Shown here: positions 31,085 to 41,583 of the stretch, piece after piece
Position numbering within the stretch: position 1 is the stretch's first letter
Layout: the number at the start of each line of letters is the position of its first letter
Program-made: the position numbers and the translations under genes
The notes under the pieces: generated by a model
Seen by the model: only the letters and a program-made list of their open reading frames with translations
Database searches by the model: none
Told to the model about the DNA's origin: nothing
Assembly: GCA_026225945.1 (NCBI GenBank)
Contig: JAMJFZ010003624.1
Location: 6,858,001-6,922,000 of the forward strand
DNA: 64,000 nucleotides
Direction of reading: 5' to 3'
From: Cricetomys ansorgei
Taxonomy: Eukaryota > Chordata > Mammalia > Rodentia > Nesomyidae

Positions 31085-32738
31085 GTAAAGGCTGACTGCG
31101 GGAGCCATCCCCTTCGCCTCCGCCGCAGCCCCGGGCGAAGTTTGCCCACCTGAGTTCGCCGGGGACGAAGTTTCTCCAGGGTCCCCGAGGACGCGGGGGT
31201 CCGCGGAGGTGGCGAGGGGTTGCGCCCTCCAGGCCGGGCAGCGGGAGGGACGGGCGCCGCCTCCTGGTCCCTGGGGCACGGCGACAAGTGCAGGGCGCTG
31301 TAGGTCGGAGGCGGCAGCTGCAGAGCGCACCGAGGTCGGGGGTTGTGTGGGAGGGGAACTACCCCTCACCCCCTCGGGCACCCTGCGGGCAAGGAGCGGA
31401 GGGTGAGGGAGCTCGACCCCGGCTCCATCACGGGCGGTGGAGAAGGGAGAGCCTCTGGAACTAGGGTCCCCTCTTTCCATCTGTGCTGCTGGCCCGGGTT
31501 CAGATGCTTGGGGTGGGGGTGGGGGGCAAAAACTGCTGGTCCGTCTCAAGCCCAGGGCATTTATTTCTTGTGAAAACGTTTGTTGAGTTTACAGAAGCAT
31601 CTGTGGTTATCTTGGTATCTTGTGGTTATCTTGCCCTTAGGGTTCCGTGGGAATCCGTGCACTTGTTTCATGGGTTTTCGCTGGAATACTGGAGTGTGGG
31701 AGGTAGGGGTGTCACAGGTGGAGGAGGCATCCTCACTTGTTGTGAGTCCTGCCTGTGGACACCGGGTATTCGGACCACCCAGAAAACCCAGCTCTGTTTC
31801 CCAGACACCAGTTAGGTTTCTAAGGGAGACTCCTTTAGGAGCCCACGGAGCCCGCACATTGGCTACAGCTGTGTGGGCCCGAGGCAGGGTCACATCTGTG
31901 TTTTACCAGCTTCTGGCTCCCTGACCCCTGCTGGAGTCCCACACACCCACTCCAGGTTGTGGAGATTGACCTCTGGTTCTGCACCAAGTAGTCAAGGAAT
32001 ACAGTTATAAAGAACGGACCCACCGTTTTTCTGTACTTTGTCCTCTTCTGTTCCTAGGCCGGAGGCTGTCTCAATAAACGAAAATCTTATTCTCACAGCA
32101 CAGTCGAAATTAAAGGCTTGCCCTCCTTGGGTTCTGTGGGATCTGCTTTGGGCACGATAGTCCAAGCGCTGATAACCTTGCCTGCAAAGGTTTCTGTCCT
32201 GGGTTTTTATGTGAACGTGCTTAAACCAAATAGGTGTTTGTCTTATCTTGTTGAAGAGTCGGGCGTATAACTCCTTTGGAGTATTTGAAGGAAGATATTG
32301 CAAAAGCCTTTGAAAATTGTACTCTGACAGCATTTCAATGTAATATCTCAATGTGGACTTTATGGGTGATCTCGTGTAATTATTTTGACTAAAGAACTTG
32401 GATAGTATCATACCTGATAGTGTTTAGGGAAACTGAGGCACAGAACTAGTTTTCCGGTCTGGGACTCCCGGGGTTTTATTTAGCCAATGTGACATGAGAC
32501 TGGAGAACAGAGATTCAGTGTTCAGGATCAAAAGATCCTACTTTTGATCGTTTTCCCTCTCTTATCAAGGCTGTGCAGATGAGCCAATGGCAAGTAGGTT
32601 CTTTAACAGGTGTGTTACTGGACTTTCCTGTGAAGTTGCCGTCTGCCCTCTAAGCAGTTAAGAAACACTTAGAGGTACAGAAGGAAGGCAGAGCGAAGGT
32701 TCTGTGAAATTTCACTAGTCCTGCTACAGTTTCACTAC

Positions 32739-32818
<80 letters not shown>

Positions 32819-34500
32819 TTTTTATTTTTTATTTTACCGTGGAGGCACTTTAGAAAATTCTGAAATATTTTCTTCTTGTGTTCTCATAAGAAACTATTCT
32901 TGTGACTAAGACTTCCACTGGACAGGAATTTCAGATGTGCTTTTTGATACATGTGGTCTCTTTCCTTTAGTGTGCCTTGTAAGAAGAGAAAAACCTTAGT
33001 GGGTATTAAGAGGTGGAATATACTAGGCCTTTAAGATTAAGAGTTTTGTATAAAATTGGTCACCATGAGATTGGTACTTAGCTCCAATTAAGTTCTGCCA
33101 GATTTTGTGATCAAGTCTTGACTCCCAAGGGGGAAACAAGATTCATAATGTAAGTGTTGGAACTCCCTTCTCTGCTGGGGAATGGTTAAGAGGGAACCAA
33201 AGGGAGCCTAATGACTCTCAAAGTCCCAGTTGGCTGTAATTTTATCGTGCTTTAATGTACTGGGCAGCGAGGGCTGCTCTGGTCTGTGTAGGCTTGGTTT
33301 CATTACAATTGTACTTGTGTTACTTTCATTGGAACAGAGTAGCTCTGGGGTTGCCCCTCTGTGACTTTAGGTAAGAATTGTTGCTGGGCAACTCCTAAGG
33401 AGGGGGCTACATTTTAAAAGCAGTATTCTATTTGAAATGCAGAAACTCAGGGAATTTTTGTCACCTTAGAGTTTACTGGAAATCTTATGCCACTCCGTTG
33501 GCTTGGGTCTGAATCTTCTGCTTAGGCAAAGCTGGGCTTAGAGATGTTTTTCTTGCTTACCAGGTGCAGGTTAAGTCTGTACAGGAGAAGTTTTTGCCTG
33601 GAACAGATTAGGTTCTGACGTTTCATCCAGGTCTCGATACCTGGTTCCACTGTTGCAATGCTATTGAAAAGATGTTTTCAAAACTTGGATGTTTTGAAAT
33701 TTCATACCAGTTGCATCTTTTTCTGTGAAAACTTTCTTCAGTTTTCATTCACTCAACAAGTTTGAGGGATTGCAGCCTGCCTGATGCTGCTCTTTGCTTT
33801 AATTCCCTGGGTGGTTGACTTCAGGCACAGAGTGACATTTCCATAGCTTTTGTGTTTTCAGATTTGGTCCCATTTTCAGAATGGATTTTTGCCTGCTCCA
33901 CAATCAAGACATCTGGCCTAGGAAATGAGTCTATGCGGCAGTACATCTTCTTAATGCCCTCCCATATTCCCTCCGAAATTTGATCTTAGACACAGTTGTA
34001 ATTCGCTTATTTGAGCTGTTACTGCTCCTGGATTTCTTCTCTTGGGTAAGCAAGATAATGAGATTTGACATCATTTCTTTAATAAGACAGAAAGTGAAAA
34101 AAAATATAATTGAATGTTGGTTATTTATTCCAGTGATGCTGGTTTTGAATATGTTTATCAAAATACATTTTATTAATCTTTTCAAAGGTTCAGTCTCTTG
34201 CTGCAATTTTCAGTCATTAATAATCTCAGATTTGATTTTGGTAGAAAGTTAGCATACGAATGATGTTTCTTGAAGAGCAGAGGATGTGTGTGGGGGAGGG
34301 CCAGAGCAGACAGCAGGCAGTAGCTGAAGCTTGCCTGGGAGAGACACTTGAGTCATCAGGGGAATCACATCCTACCCCCGGCAGGGGGCTGACTTCTTGT
34401 GGGAATTGAGAATGAGGAAAATAGATGCTTGGAAGGCCATCATGCTTTCTATAGTCCCATCAGACATATATCTAGGCATTCCCTTAGCAAACAGATAATT
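31085..34500 (+). other. Start of putative long first intron
   Basis: After the CpG island the sequence becomes unique and AT-richer. Open frames up to 139 codons (for example the minus frame 32411 down to 31992) lack any recognisable protein feature. Apart from the (TTTC)n tract no recent repeat is present up to 34500, a low-repeat stretch of the kind that often holds promoter-proximal regulatory elements. Confidence 0.5.
32738..32822. repeat. (TTTC)n microsatellite
   Basis: About 20 uninterrupted TTTC units. It is a long perfect polypyrimidine tract and likely polymorphic. Confidence 0.97.
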
Positions 34501-34690
34501 GAGGGTTGGCGAGGTGGCTCAGAGGGTGAAGATGCTTGCCGCTGACCTGACAATTTGAAGTTCAATCCTCGGATTCCATATGGTGGAGAGGGAGAACCAA
34601 CTCCTGAAAGTTGTCCTCTGACCTCCACACTGAGTCGAAAAAACACACACAAGATAAAAAATAAATAAATAAATGTAATAAACATTTAAA
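34501..34690 (+). repeat. B3 SINE
   Basis: GGTTGGCGAGGTGGCTCAGA, CTGACCTGACAATTTGAAGT and GTTGTCCTCTGACCTCCACA end in AAATAAATAAATAAATG, a plus-strand full-length copy with tail. Confidence 0.9.
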
Positions 34691-34711
34691 ACCAAAATCT
34701 ATGATCAAGAA

Positions 34712-34740
34712 TTTTTTTAAATAACATTATTGATTTATTT

Positions 34741-34789
<49 letters not shown>

Positions 34790-34928
34790 TGTGTACGCTC
34801 ACACGCATATAGAAGTCAGAGGCAGCTTTTAGTTGTCAGTTCTTCCCTTCTACCGTGTGAGTTCTTGAATTTAGGTCATCAAGTTTGGCAGCAAGTGCCC
34901 CTCTCTCCTGAGCCATTTAGTCAGCCCA
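34712..34928 (-). repeat. B3 SINE with long (TG)n, inverted to its neighbour
   Basis: The tail ATTGATTTATTTATTG and a (TG)n of about 25 units (34745-34795) are followed by GAAGTCAGAGGCAGCTTTTA, GTCATCAAGTTTGGCAGCAA and CTGAGCCATTTAGTCAGCCC in reverse orientation. It lies tail-to-tail with the B3 at 34501-34690, some 20 bp apart. Confidence 0.85.
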
Positions 34929-35074
34929 TTCGATATAGTGAACACTTTAAAAACAGTTAGCTTTAAAATTCATCATACAGCGTTGTTAATCATGCTCTTG
35001 GTATTTATGCTTATTCCCTTTTCGTCGTTTTATAATTTAAAGAATTCGTATTCAATAAACTCTAACGAGGTGTT

Positions 35075-35175
35075 TTCAAGCGTGGACTTTGGAACCACAA
35101 TGAGTTAGACAGACTTGTCTTTGTCTTGGCTGTGTGACCTCTCTCTACCTCAGGTTTTGTTGAAATGGGAACGAC
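35075..35175 (+). repeat. MIR relic
   Basis: GTGGACTTTGGAACCACAAT and TTGGCTGTGTGACCTCTCTC with ACCTCAGGTTTTGTTGAAAT follow the MIR consensus in plus orientation. Confidence 0.7.
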
Positions 35176-35192
35176 AAGGGCAGAACAGAACC

Positions 35193-35258
35193 CACGGTGA
35201 TAGAGCACTTTGCCCAGCGTGCTCACGACCCTGGGTTCGAGTCCAGTACTGGATTAGA
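35193..35258 (+). repeat. ID-like SINE relic
   Basis: GGTGATAGAGCACTTTGCCC and ACCCTGGGTTCGAGTCCAGT carry the A- and B-box-like halves of a tRNA-derived ID element. Confidence 0.65.
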
Positions 35259-35479
35259 AAGTAGTGAGACAAGAATCACAGGAACCTCTTCACTGGCTTC
35301 GGGATGTGTGTCAGAAATCGGTGGTCATTATGCTGACGACAGACGGCAATGAAGCATCTAAAAGGAGTGGTACTGGTTAGAGGTAGAGCTTAATGGTGGA
35401 CAGGACACATGTTTAGCAAGTCCTGTGTCTCTTCCGCAGCACTCTCTTGCATGCCCAGCTTTAGCAGGCTTTCTGGCTG

Positions 35480-35615
35480 AAAAGGGGGTGGAGAGTCAGT
35501 GTGACCCAAGGCAAAATGCCCTTGGCTGGGAGTCTAAGGCAGACACACCTCCCATCTGTGTGACCTTGAGCAAGTAGGAACCCTCTCTGGTCTTTCTTCC
35601 TTCATCCAGCAAAAC
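35480..35615 (+). repeat. MIR relic
   Basis: CCCTTGGCTGGGAGTCTAAG and CTGTGTGACCTTGAGCAAGT with CCCTCTCTGGTCTTTCTTCC are the central part of MIR in plus orientation. Confidence 0.6.
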
Positions 35616-36065
35616 AGAAAAGACGAGACTCACAGTCTCTGAGACCCTCTCAGTCTGAACGTTCTGGGCCATCTTGAAATTTGAAAGCGGCAAGAGCCTC
35701 TCAGTCCATTCAGCTTTTCTGGCCTCGGCCCCCAGGACTGGGAACACACGTGTCCAGTCCACTCTGTGGCCGCAGCAACGGACACACCGCGACCACTGTC
35801 ATCACACTGAAAGACTAGGGTTATCTTTCTGGACTTGGTCCCGAGAGATCGCAGATGAGGAAGTCTGGATCCCACGTGCATGGGTCAGCTGGCTGCCTGG
35901 TCCTTTCCTGCTCCCCTTGTGGGATAGTGTGGCATTGAAAAAGAATGGTAAGCAAGCTGATTGTTCCTTTGATTTCACGGTGCAAATAAATTCTGAGGCC
36001 AAGGAAGTCTCATTGAAGACTTGGAAGACATTTTCCCCAGGCTGCGTGGTTCAAGCAATGATTCT

Positions 36066-36224
36066 TTTTTTTTTTTATTTTTCGAGACAGGGTCTCTCCG
36101 TTGTAACTCTGGCTGTCCTGGAACTCACTCTGTAGACCAGGCTGGCCTCGAACTCACAGAGATCTGCCTGCCTCTGCCTCCCGAGTGCTGGGATTATAGG
36201 CATGCACCACCACCGCCTGGCCAG
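36066..36224 (-). repeat. B1 SINE
   Basis: Starts with a T-run, then TTTCGAGACAGGGTCTCTCC, CTGTCCTGGAACTCACTCTG, TGGCCTCGAACTCACAGAGA and GTGCTGGGATTATAGGCATG. A well preserved reverse B1. Confidence 0.96.
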
Positions 36225-36295
36225 GCAATGATTCTTGGGAGCAGATTTCGGCCTCTGTCTGTAAGGGCCCTGGCTTACTGCCTGTGTGTTTTTAC

Positions 36296-36323
36296 TGTTT
36301 TTTTTTTTTTTTTTTTTTTTTTT
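36296..36323 (+). repeat. Poly(T) tract
   Basis: A run of some 26 T with no recognisable element left attached; it may be the tail of a lost reverse retrocopy. Confidence 0.8.
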
Positions 36324-37165
36324 GTCAACTGTACCCCCTTTTCTTCTTCCGTCAACTTCACGGTTTGCCGTGTATCCAAATGTTAGAGTGTCAGCATGTC
36401 CAGGGTTCTCTTCTCTCTGACTGATGAAACTGCGGGTTATTTATTTTGAGCCCCTCCCCGCAGGATCGCATTCTATTCACTGGGAGGATTCCAGATGGAC
36501 CTGACAGCATTTTAAAAGAGGTCACTCCGACATAAGCTGGATTTGCCGACTTCCTAGCTGTTGGGTGCTTCTGACAGTCTCTATCCTATTGTGTCCAGGG
36601 AAGGAGCAGTGCCTCCCACTTCCCAAGGTGTTCCCTTCTACGTTGTTGATGCGTCCGTCACCCTCCGAGGTCTCTTTCTGCGAACGCCTCAGCTGCGTCT
36701 AATAATTTCTGTGTGCAGTTGGCCATCTGTAGGGACAGTTTTGCTTTCTTAGGTTCGGTGAACTGTGTATTGAAAGTTAATCCTTCCTCTAGCATGTACG
36801 GATTACTTCCTGGCTGTTATCACCTGCATACAACAGGGTAGCGAGCGCGTGCGCATCACGCTGCCATTGCATTGGGCGTTAGAAGTTGTACAGAAGGCCG
36901 GAAGCACACAGGCTACACACAGATGCTACACCAGGGTGTATGGACCTTGACCGTCTCGGGATTTTAGGATCCTGGAGATGATTGGATTTCTAACTTGAAT
37001 TTTTTCCATCGGAGGCCTCTTTTTCTTTTCAGATACCATCTCTTACAATCCTTGATGGCCAGCTCAGACACACTCTCTCTGAAGTCTTTGATTAACGAAC
37101 GTAGTAGCCCCTTTCTTCCTGAGCTCTCGTCACTCTGTTGCTGGTCCTTCTTATTGATCACTTGC
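36324..37165. other. Putative intron, nothing recognised except a GC palindrome
   Basis: Unique sequence. GAGCGCGTGCGCATCACG at about 36844-36861 is an NRF1-like palindrome in a local CpG cluster. No exon is recognised. Confidence 0.5.
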
Positions 37166-37393
37166 CACCAGGCACTGGGCCTACTGTGTGTCTGTGTGTG
37201 AGTCTCAGGGTGTGCCAGCCTCACTGTAAGACTAATGGTGGCACCAGGCGCTGGGCCTACTGTGCATCTGTGTGTGAGTCTCAGGGTGTGCCAGCCTCAC
37301 TGTAAGACCAATGGTGGCGCCAAGCACTGGGCTTACTGTGTGTCTGTGTGTGAGTCTCAGGGTGTGCCAGCCTCACTGTGAGACCAATGGTGG
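37166..37393 (+). repeat. Three-copy tandem repeat, 76-bp unit
   Basis: Units start at 37166, 37242 and 37318 and are more than 90% alike. Each contains CACTGGGCCTACTGTGTGTC (or a near copy), GAGTCTCAGGGTGTGCCAGC and CTCACTGTAAGACCAATGGT. The array is exactly three units long. Confidence 0.95.
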
Positions 37394-39005
37394 CAGGGAT
37401 CCTGATTTAGGCTACATTGTGGGAACTTAAAGTCCAGTGCATGTGTGTTATTTGACTAATTATTTTGCTAATAACTATCAGAAGTCCTTCCAGTCAGCAG
37501 TGTCTCTATAAAGACTAACAGTGGTGTGCTCCTGTGTATTGTGTATGGATTGCATTGGAAACCACTGGGGTGCGAGGGTAGAAGGTCAGGGTTGTCCAGA
37601 AAGCAAGTAGATGGCTGTCTTTCTTCACGTGTCAGGGCCACTCTGTGGACCTCCCCAGATAAGTTGTTTCTGTCAGGAGAAACGAAATCCTTGATGGAGT
37701 CAGAAACCTTGGATCGACAGACACCTGGAAGTTTGGTCTGGTCTCTGGCAGTGCGCATTTCACCCCCACACAGTGTACCCCCCAAATGGCTAACCAGCTG
37801 TCCTGATACAGTGGTAAGGAGCACTTAAGCGATAAAGATGGTCTAGTTTGTGGGAAGCTGAGGCGGCTGAATACTCTTCTCTCTTCCACCAACGTCACCA
37901 CGATTCTGCCACATGCAGGCCATTCTGAACAATGGCTCCTGTAACATTTTCAGAAATTGGTAGCATATGTGGTTTTGAATTCTCTGACTGTGCTGAATAT
38001 TCCAGTCTGCCATTGTCTTCCCAGAGTGCAGTTCTTACCGTCAACATCCGATGGGGCACACCAGAACCAATGCTCCCTGGACTCCCCAGCTCATGGGGAA
38101 GAGCAGCAACTGTAGCTCAGACTCAGGGCCAGGCCGTTCAGGTCACCTAAACCCTTAGACTCCACTGGGATCTGTTTGTTTTAAGGGCTTAGTACTCTAG
38201 TCTGTGTAAATCCTTCCCCACAGAGCTGTGGAAACAGTGACACCACAGCTGTACTTCTGGGCAGTGCTGTTGATCCTGGACGTTTACAGCCATCTTGCAA
38301 AACAATGCTTCTTTTAATGTGTGCCGTAGCTGAGCCACACCCCATTGATAGGTTCGTGGGAAGGTTGTCTCTTGAATCCTCTGAGCAGTATTTATCTCTC
38401 TTAGATGGATTTCCTTTTGTATGACCGTTCTGCCCGTTCCAAATTGGTTATTGTGTTGATAAATTTATCACACTCACTACTGCTTTTAGTCTGAGGTTAT
38501 CCACAGGTTTAATGACATCATTCTTTAGGATATAAATCCTCGCTATTTAGGCTAAGGTCTATGTGGAGTGAAATGGGTGTCTCCACAGGCTTCTTCAGCT
38601 GGATGGTGAGGAGCTTCGGGTAGTGTGAACTAACAGCCAAGGTTGTACCAGCACCCTGCAGTCTTTTCTTTCTTCTTGTCACAAGGATATACACTGCATC
38701 CATTTCACCTCCCGCCAGTCCAGCATGCCACCACCCAGCCACGTGGGGCCGATTCTCATTTAATTTACTTTTGAGAGCCCCACTGGCTCCAGTCTTTCTC
38801 TTTCAATTTCTTGCAGACCAGCCTCCAATGACCTCCAGAATCTTAAACCAGGAGCAGCACGGAATGCCTTCCGCCTAGAATTTCTGTAGGCTCTGCCTTT
38901 GGGAATTTTAATGACAAATGCTTGTCTTCTGGACTGAATTTTCTGTTGCTCTTTACAGTTCCTCATAAATTATACTTACAAAATCTCCACCCCATCCCCT
39001 ACTAC
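37394..39005. other. Putative intron, nothing recognised
   Basis: 1.6 kb of unique sequence without recognised repeats or splice-bounded coding frames; open frames of up to 118 codons look like chance. Confidence 0.5.
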
Positions 39006-39007
39006 CT

Positions 39008-39076
39008 CCACCAGGGTCTCATATATGCTTAGGCAAGTGCTCTGCATAGCATGGAGTTATATCCCCAACCCCTTTC
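39008..39076 (-). repeat. ID-like SINE relic
   Basis: CTTAGGCAAGTGCTCTGCAT and GGAGTTATATCCCCAACCCC are the reverse complement of an ID-like tRNA-derived element. Confidence 0.6.
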
Positions 39077-39342
39077 TCTGCTTTCTGATCAGAAATACGC
39101 CCCTCTCTGAATAAGGCAAATAGCGTTCAATAGCGTTCTCGGTTCTTTGCTGTTCTTCCACCACACTCCGCCGTCTTCACAGAGCTCTGCCCTTGACACC
39201 CTCTCTTGAAAACTTAAGTTGAGATAAACATTTTGTTGGAAAAACTCAGATTATTTGGGCTTCTGTCTGTCAGACTCAATTTGTAAGTTCTTGAAAGTGG
39301 GCCAGGAGCAGAAAAATAAAGTCAGTCTTGGTTGTTTTTGTC

Positions 39343-39490
39343 TGTTTGTTTTAGATGAGGTTTCTCTGTGTAGCCCTGGCTGTCCTGGAACTCTCTGTGG
39401 AGACCAGGGTGGCTTCGAACTCACAGAGATCCACCTGTCTCTTCCTCTTGAGTGCTGGGATTAAAGGCGTGTGCCACTATCCTGGCTCAG
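39343..39490 (-). repeat. B1 SINE
   Basis: GGTTTCTCTGTGTAGCCCTG, GACCAGGGTGGCTTCGAACT, CACAGAGATCCACCTGTC and GAGTGCTGGGATTAAAGGCG, full-length in reverse. Confidence 0.95.
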
Positions 39491-39639
39491 GTCATTCCCT
39501 TTATTGGTATGAGCAGTAAGTTTGGGGTCAGGAGGCCTGGCACTAGCTCACTGCACGTCATGACCTCTCCGGTCTCCAGAGCACTGATCTCCTTCGCAAT
39601 GGAAGGCCCGTGATCATTTTTATGAATGGTTGTGATTCC

Positions 39640-39752
39640 TTATTCATTTTGAGACAAGGTCTCCAGTATCCCAGATTGGCCTTGAACTCAGTATATGAAG
39701 CTATAGATGACCTTGAACTCTGATCCTCCTGCTTACACCCTGGGAGGATGTT
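39640..39752 (-). repeat. Proto-B1-like SINE relic
   Basis: TTTTGAGACAAGGTCTCCAG, GATTGGCCTTGAACTCAGTA, TATAGATGACCTTGAACTCT and GATCCTCCTGCTTACACCCT are in the order of an old monomeric B1 relative. Confidence 0.7.
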
Positions 39753-40165
39753 TCAGGTTTGATTTAATCATCTGTCAAGTCTGGTGGAGGTGAATTCCGA
39801 CCGTGCGAGGCGGTGGGGACTTAGGTCCGGGTTTCTGGCTGTGGCAGAATGCGGCTGGGCTCCCTTGTGCTTCAGAAAGCCACGGTCACGTGCACCTGGC
39901 CTAGCTCTCAAGAGCTGCTCTTCAGAGCGCGGCCACGTTTTCACATTGTCACAAGTCCTCAGGCATGGAGTTCTGGAAGTCGCTTTTGTGTCAGTTTTCA
40001 CAGCCCCAGAAACTGAACGCGGGTTTCCTGTGGGCCACTCCTTACTCCTGGAGGCAGATGTTTAGAAGTCAGGTCCGTTCAGGCCTGATGGCGAGTGCTT
40101 TTACCCACTGAACCATCTGTCTCCCAAAGAGTCAGATTTTCTTTTTCCTTTTGCAGTCACAGTGG
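39753..40165. other. Putative intron; minor SINE fragment
   Basis: Unique sequence with a small B3 end fragment at about 40082-40128 (GTGCTTTTACCCACTGAACC). No exon is recognised. Confidence 0.45.
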
Positions 40166-40397
40166 AAATCTTTTTTTTTTTTTTTTTTTTTGCTCTCATT
40201 CCACGGAAGTGGACGCACAGCGGGAGAAATTGGAAGTCGGTAAGCTATCTGGAATAAATAAGTTCTGAAACAGCCTTGGACTGTGAGCTGGATTTGACTG
40301 CGGGTGAGGAGATGAGTCTCAAGAAGAAGGTTTTAAAAGGGTTTCTAGTCTGGGTATGGCACAGGGTGGGAAAGAATTGAAATCTGGATTGAAATCT

Positions 40398-40562
40398 AGG
40401 CTGGGCAGTGGTGGCACACGCCTTTAGTCCCACCACTAGGGAGGCAGAGGCAGGTGGATCTCTGTGAGTTCGAGGCCAGCCTGGTCTACAGAGTGAGTTC
40501 CAGTACAGCCAGAGTGACAGCAGAGAAACCTTGTCTTGAAAAAACAAAACAAAACAAACAAA
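40398..40562 (+). repeat. B1 SINE
   Basis: GGCTGGGCAGTGGTGGCACA, GGAGGCAGAGGCAGGTGGAT, GTTCGAGGCCAGCCTGGTCT and GAAACCTTGTCTTG plus an AAAACAAAAC tail, full-length plus strand. Confidence 0.96.
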
Positions 40563-40767
40563 AATATAAGCCTTGGTGGCATCACCTGAAGTTCAAGGGT
40601 TTGGGGCCATCACACCCCACTGTGCGTCCTAGCTCTCAGGTCCCTCTGCCCCCCTCCCCACCACCACCAGTGGCTGAGGGATAGATCATGGTGGCTGAAT
40701 TTTAGGGCATCTTGTGTACCCAGCAAGCACTCTAAACTAACTATGTTTCCAGTCCTCTTATTACTCC

Positions 40768-40918
40768 GTTTTAATCTTGAGGCAGGGTCTCACTCAGCTG
40801 CCTGAACCTGGCCTCAGACTCACTCAGTGGCTCTGGCAGGCCTTGAACTTGCAATCCTCCTGCCTCATCCTCTAGAGCAGCTGGGATTATAGGTTCATGA
40901 TAACCAGGCCTGGCTCCA
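40768..40918 (-). repeat. Old B1-like SINE
   Basis: TCTTGAGGCAGGGTCTCACT, CAGGCCTTGAACTTGCAATC, CTCCTGCCTCATCCTCTAGA and GCTGGGATTATAGGTTCATG, diverged reverse element. Confidence 0.75.
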
Positions 40919-41437
40919 GTTTTTCCAAGATTTATGGAGGGCGGATGGTGCCTTAAGCCTCTTGTGGGTTACTAGCATAGTGCCTGGTTCCCAGCACACA
41001 GACACTTGGCTGGCTACATCCAGATATTCAGGATGTTCCAGATGTTCAGGGTTTGAAGGTGACCGTCTAGCGTTACATCTTCACAGGGGAAAAAGACTGT
41101 TGGCTTTCAGAGATTACTCTGTCGCGGTGGCTCATGACATTGCTGTTGGAGCTCTTCCTGGGCAGCCAGGTGGAATGAGCCATCAATAATATAGCAATTA
41201 TTTTAATTAAATTCAAAGATACTGGAGATGGATATTAATTTCATCTTAGCAGTAGAGCTTAATGTACCTCACTCCCCTTAGGCTGTGGGGAAAACATGCC
41301 CTGAAATATATGTTGTTTTTGATTAATATCAGTTTTCAACTAAGGGCAGAACTTTGTAATAGTTCTCTCTCTCTCTTCCTTCTTTCTTCTTTCTTTTTGC
41401 CACCTGCAGTTCAATTTTATCTCAAAAAATTTGATCT

Positions 41438-41583
41438 TCCTTTTTTATCCAGGTTCTCACGATGTAGCCTTGGCTGCCTGGAACTCACTCTGTAGACCAG
41501 GCTGGCCTTGAACTCATAGAGATCATCTTGCCTCTGCCTCCCGAGTGCTCAGAGTAAAGGCATGTGCCTCCATGCCTGGCAAA
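41438..41583 (-). repeat. B1 SINE
   Basis: GGTTCTCACGATGTAGCCTT, GGAACTCACTCTGTAGACCA, CTTGAACTCATAGAGATCAT and CGAGTGCTCAGAGTAAAGGC, reverse orientation. Confidence 0.92.

Larger units (their letters stand above)
30450..31480 (+). promoter_or_regulatory. CpG island promoter
   Basis: About 1 kb of very high GC with frequent unmutated CpG, sharply bounded by AT-rich DNA on both sides. GC boxes occur at about 30783-30790 (GGGGCGGCGG) and 30930-30966 (CCGCCCC and GGGGCGG). There is no TATA box at an obvious place. This is the hallmark of a housekeeping or widely expressed promoter, often initiating at several sites. The splice donor at 31085 argues for plus-strand transcription to the right; divergent transcription to the left cannot be excluded. 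Retained CpGs imply that it is unmethylated in the germ line and so active today. The gene cannot be named from this window. Confidence 0.9.

Noticed and set aside
30617..31153. 178-codon plus-strand frame in the CpG island
   Set aside because: It begins with GTG, not ATG, and is Gly/Arg/Ala-rich; it also runs past the strong donor at 31085.
30394..31287. 297-codon minus-strand open frame in the CpG island
   Set aside because: Pro/Ala/Arg-rich product that follows from GC-rich sequence lacking stop codons; overlapping long frames exist on both strands and no domain or splice logic favours it.
31992..32411. 139-codon minus-strand frame near the CpG island
   Set aside because: It has an ATG, but no recognisable family, signal or splice site; a search against rodent proteins would be decisive.
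35193..35258. tRNA gene
   Set aside because: Only tRNA-like A and B boxes of an ID-type SINE; no cloverleaf with a proper acceptor stem is apparent.
37166..37393. CRISPR-like array
   Set aside because: Three adjacent 76-bp units with no spacers in a vertebrate genome; an ordinary tandem repeat.
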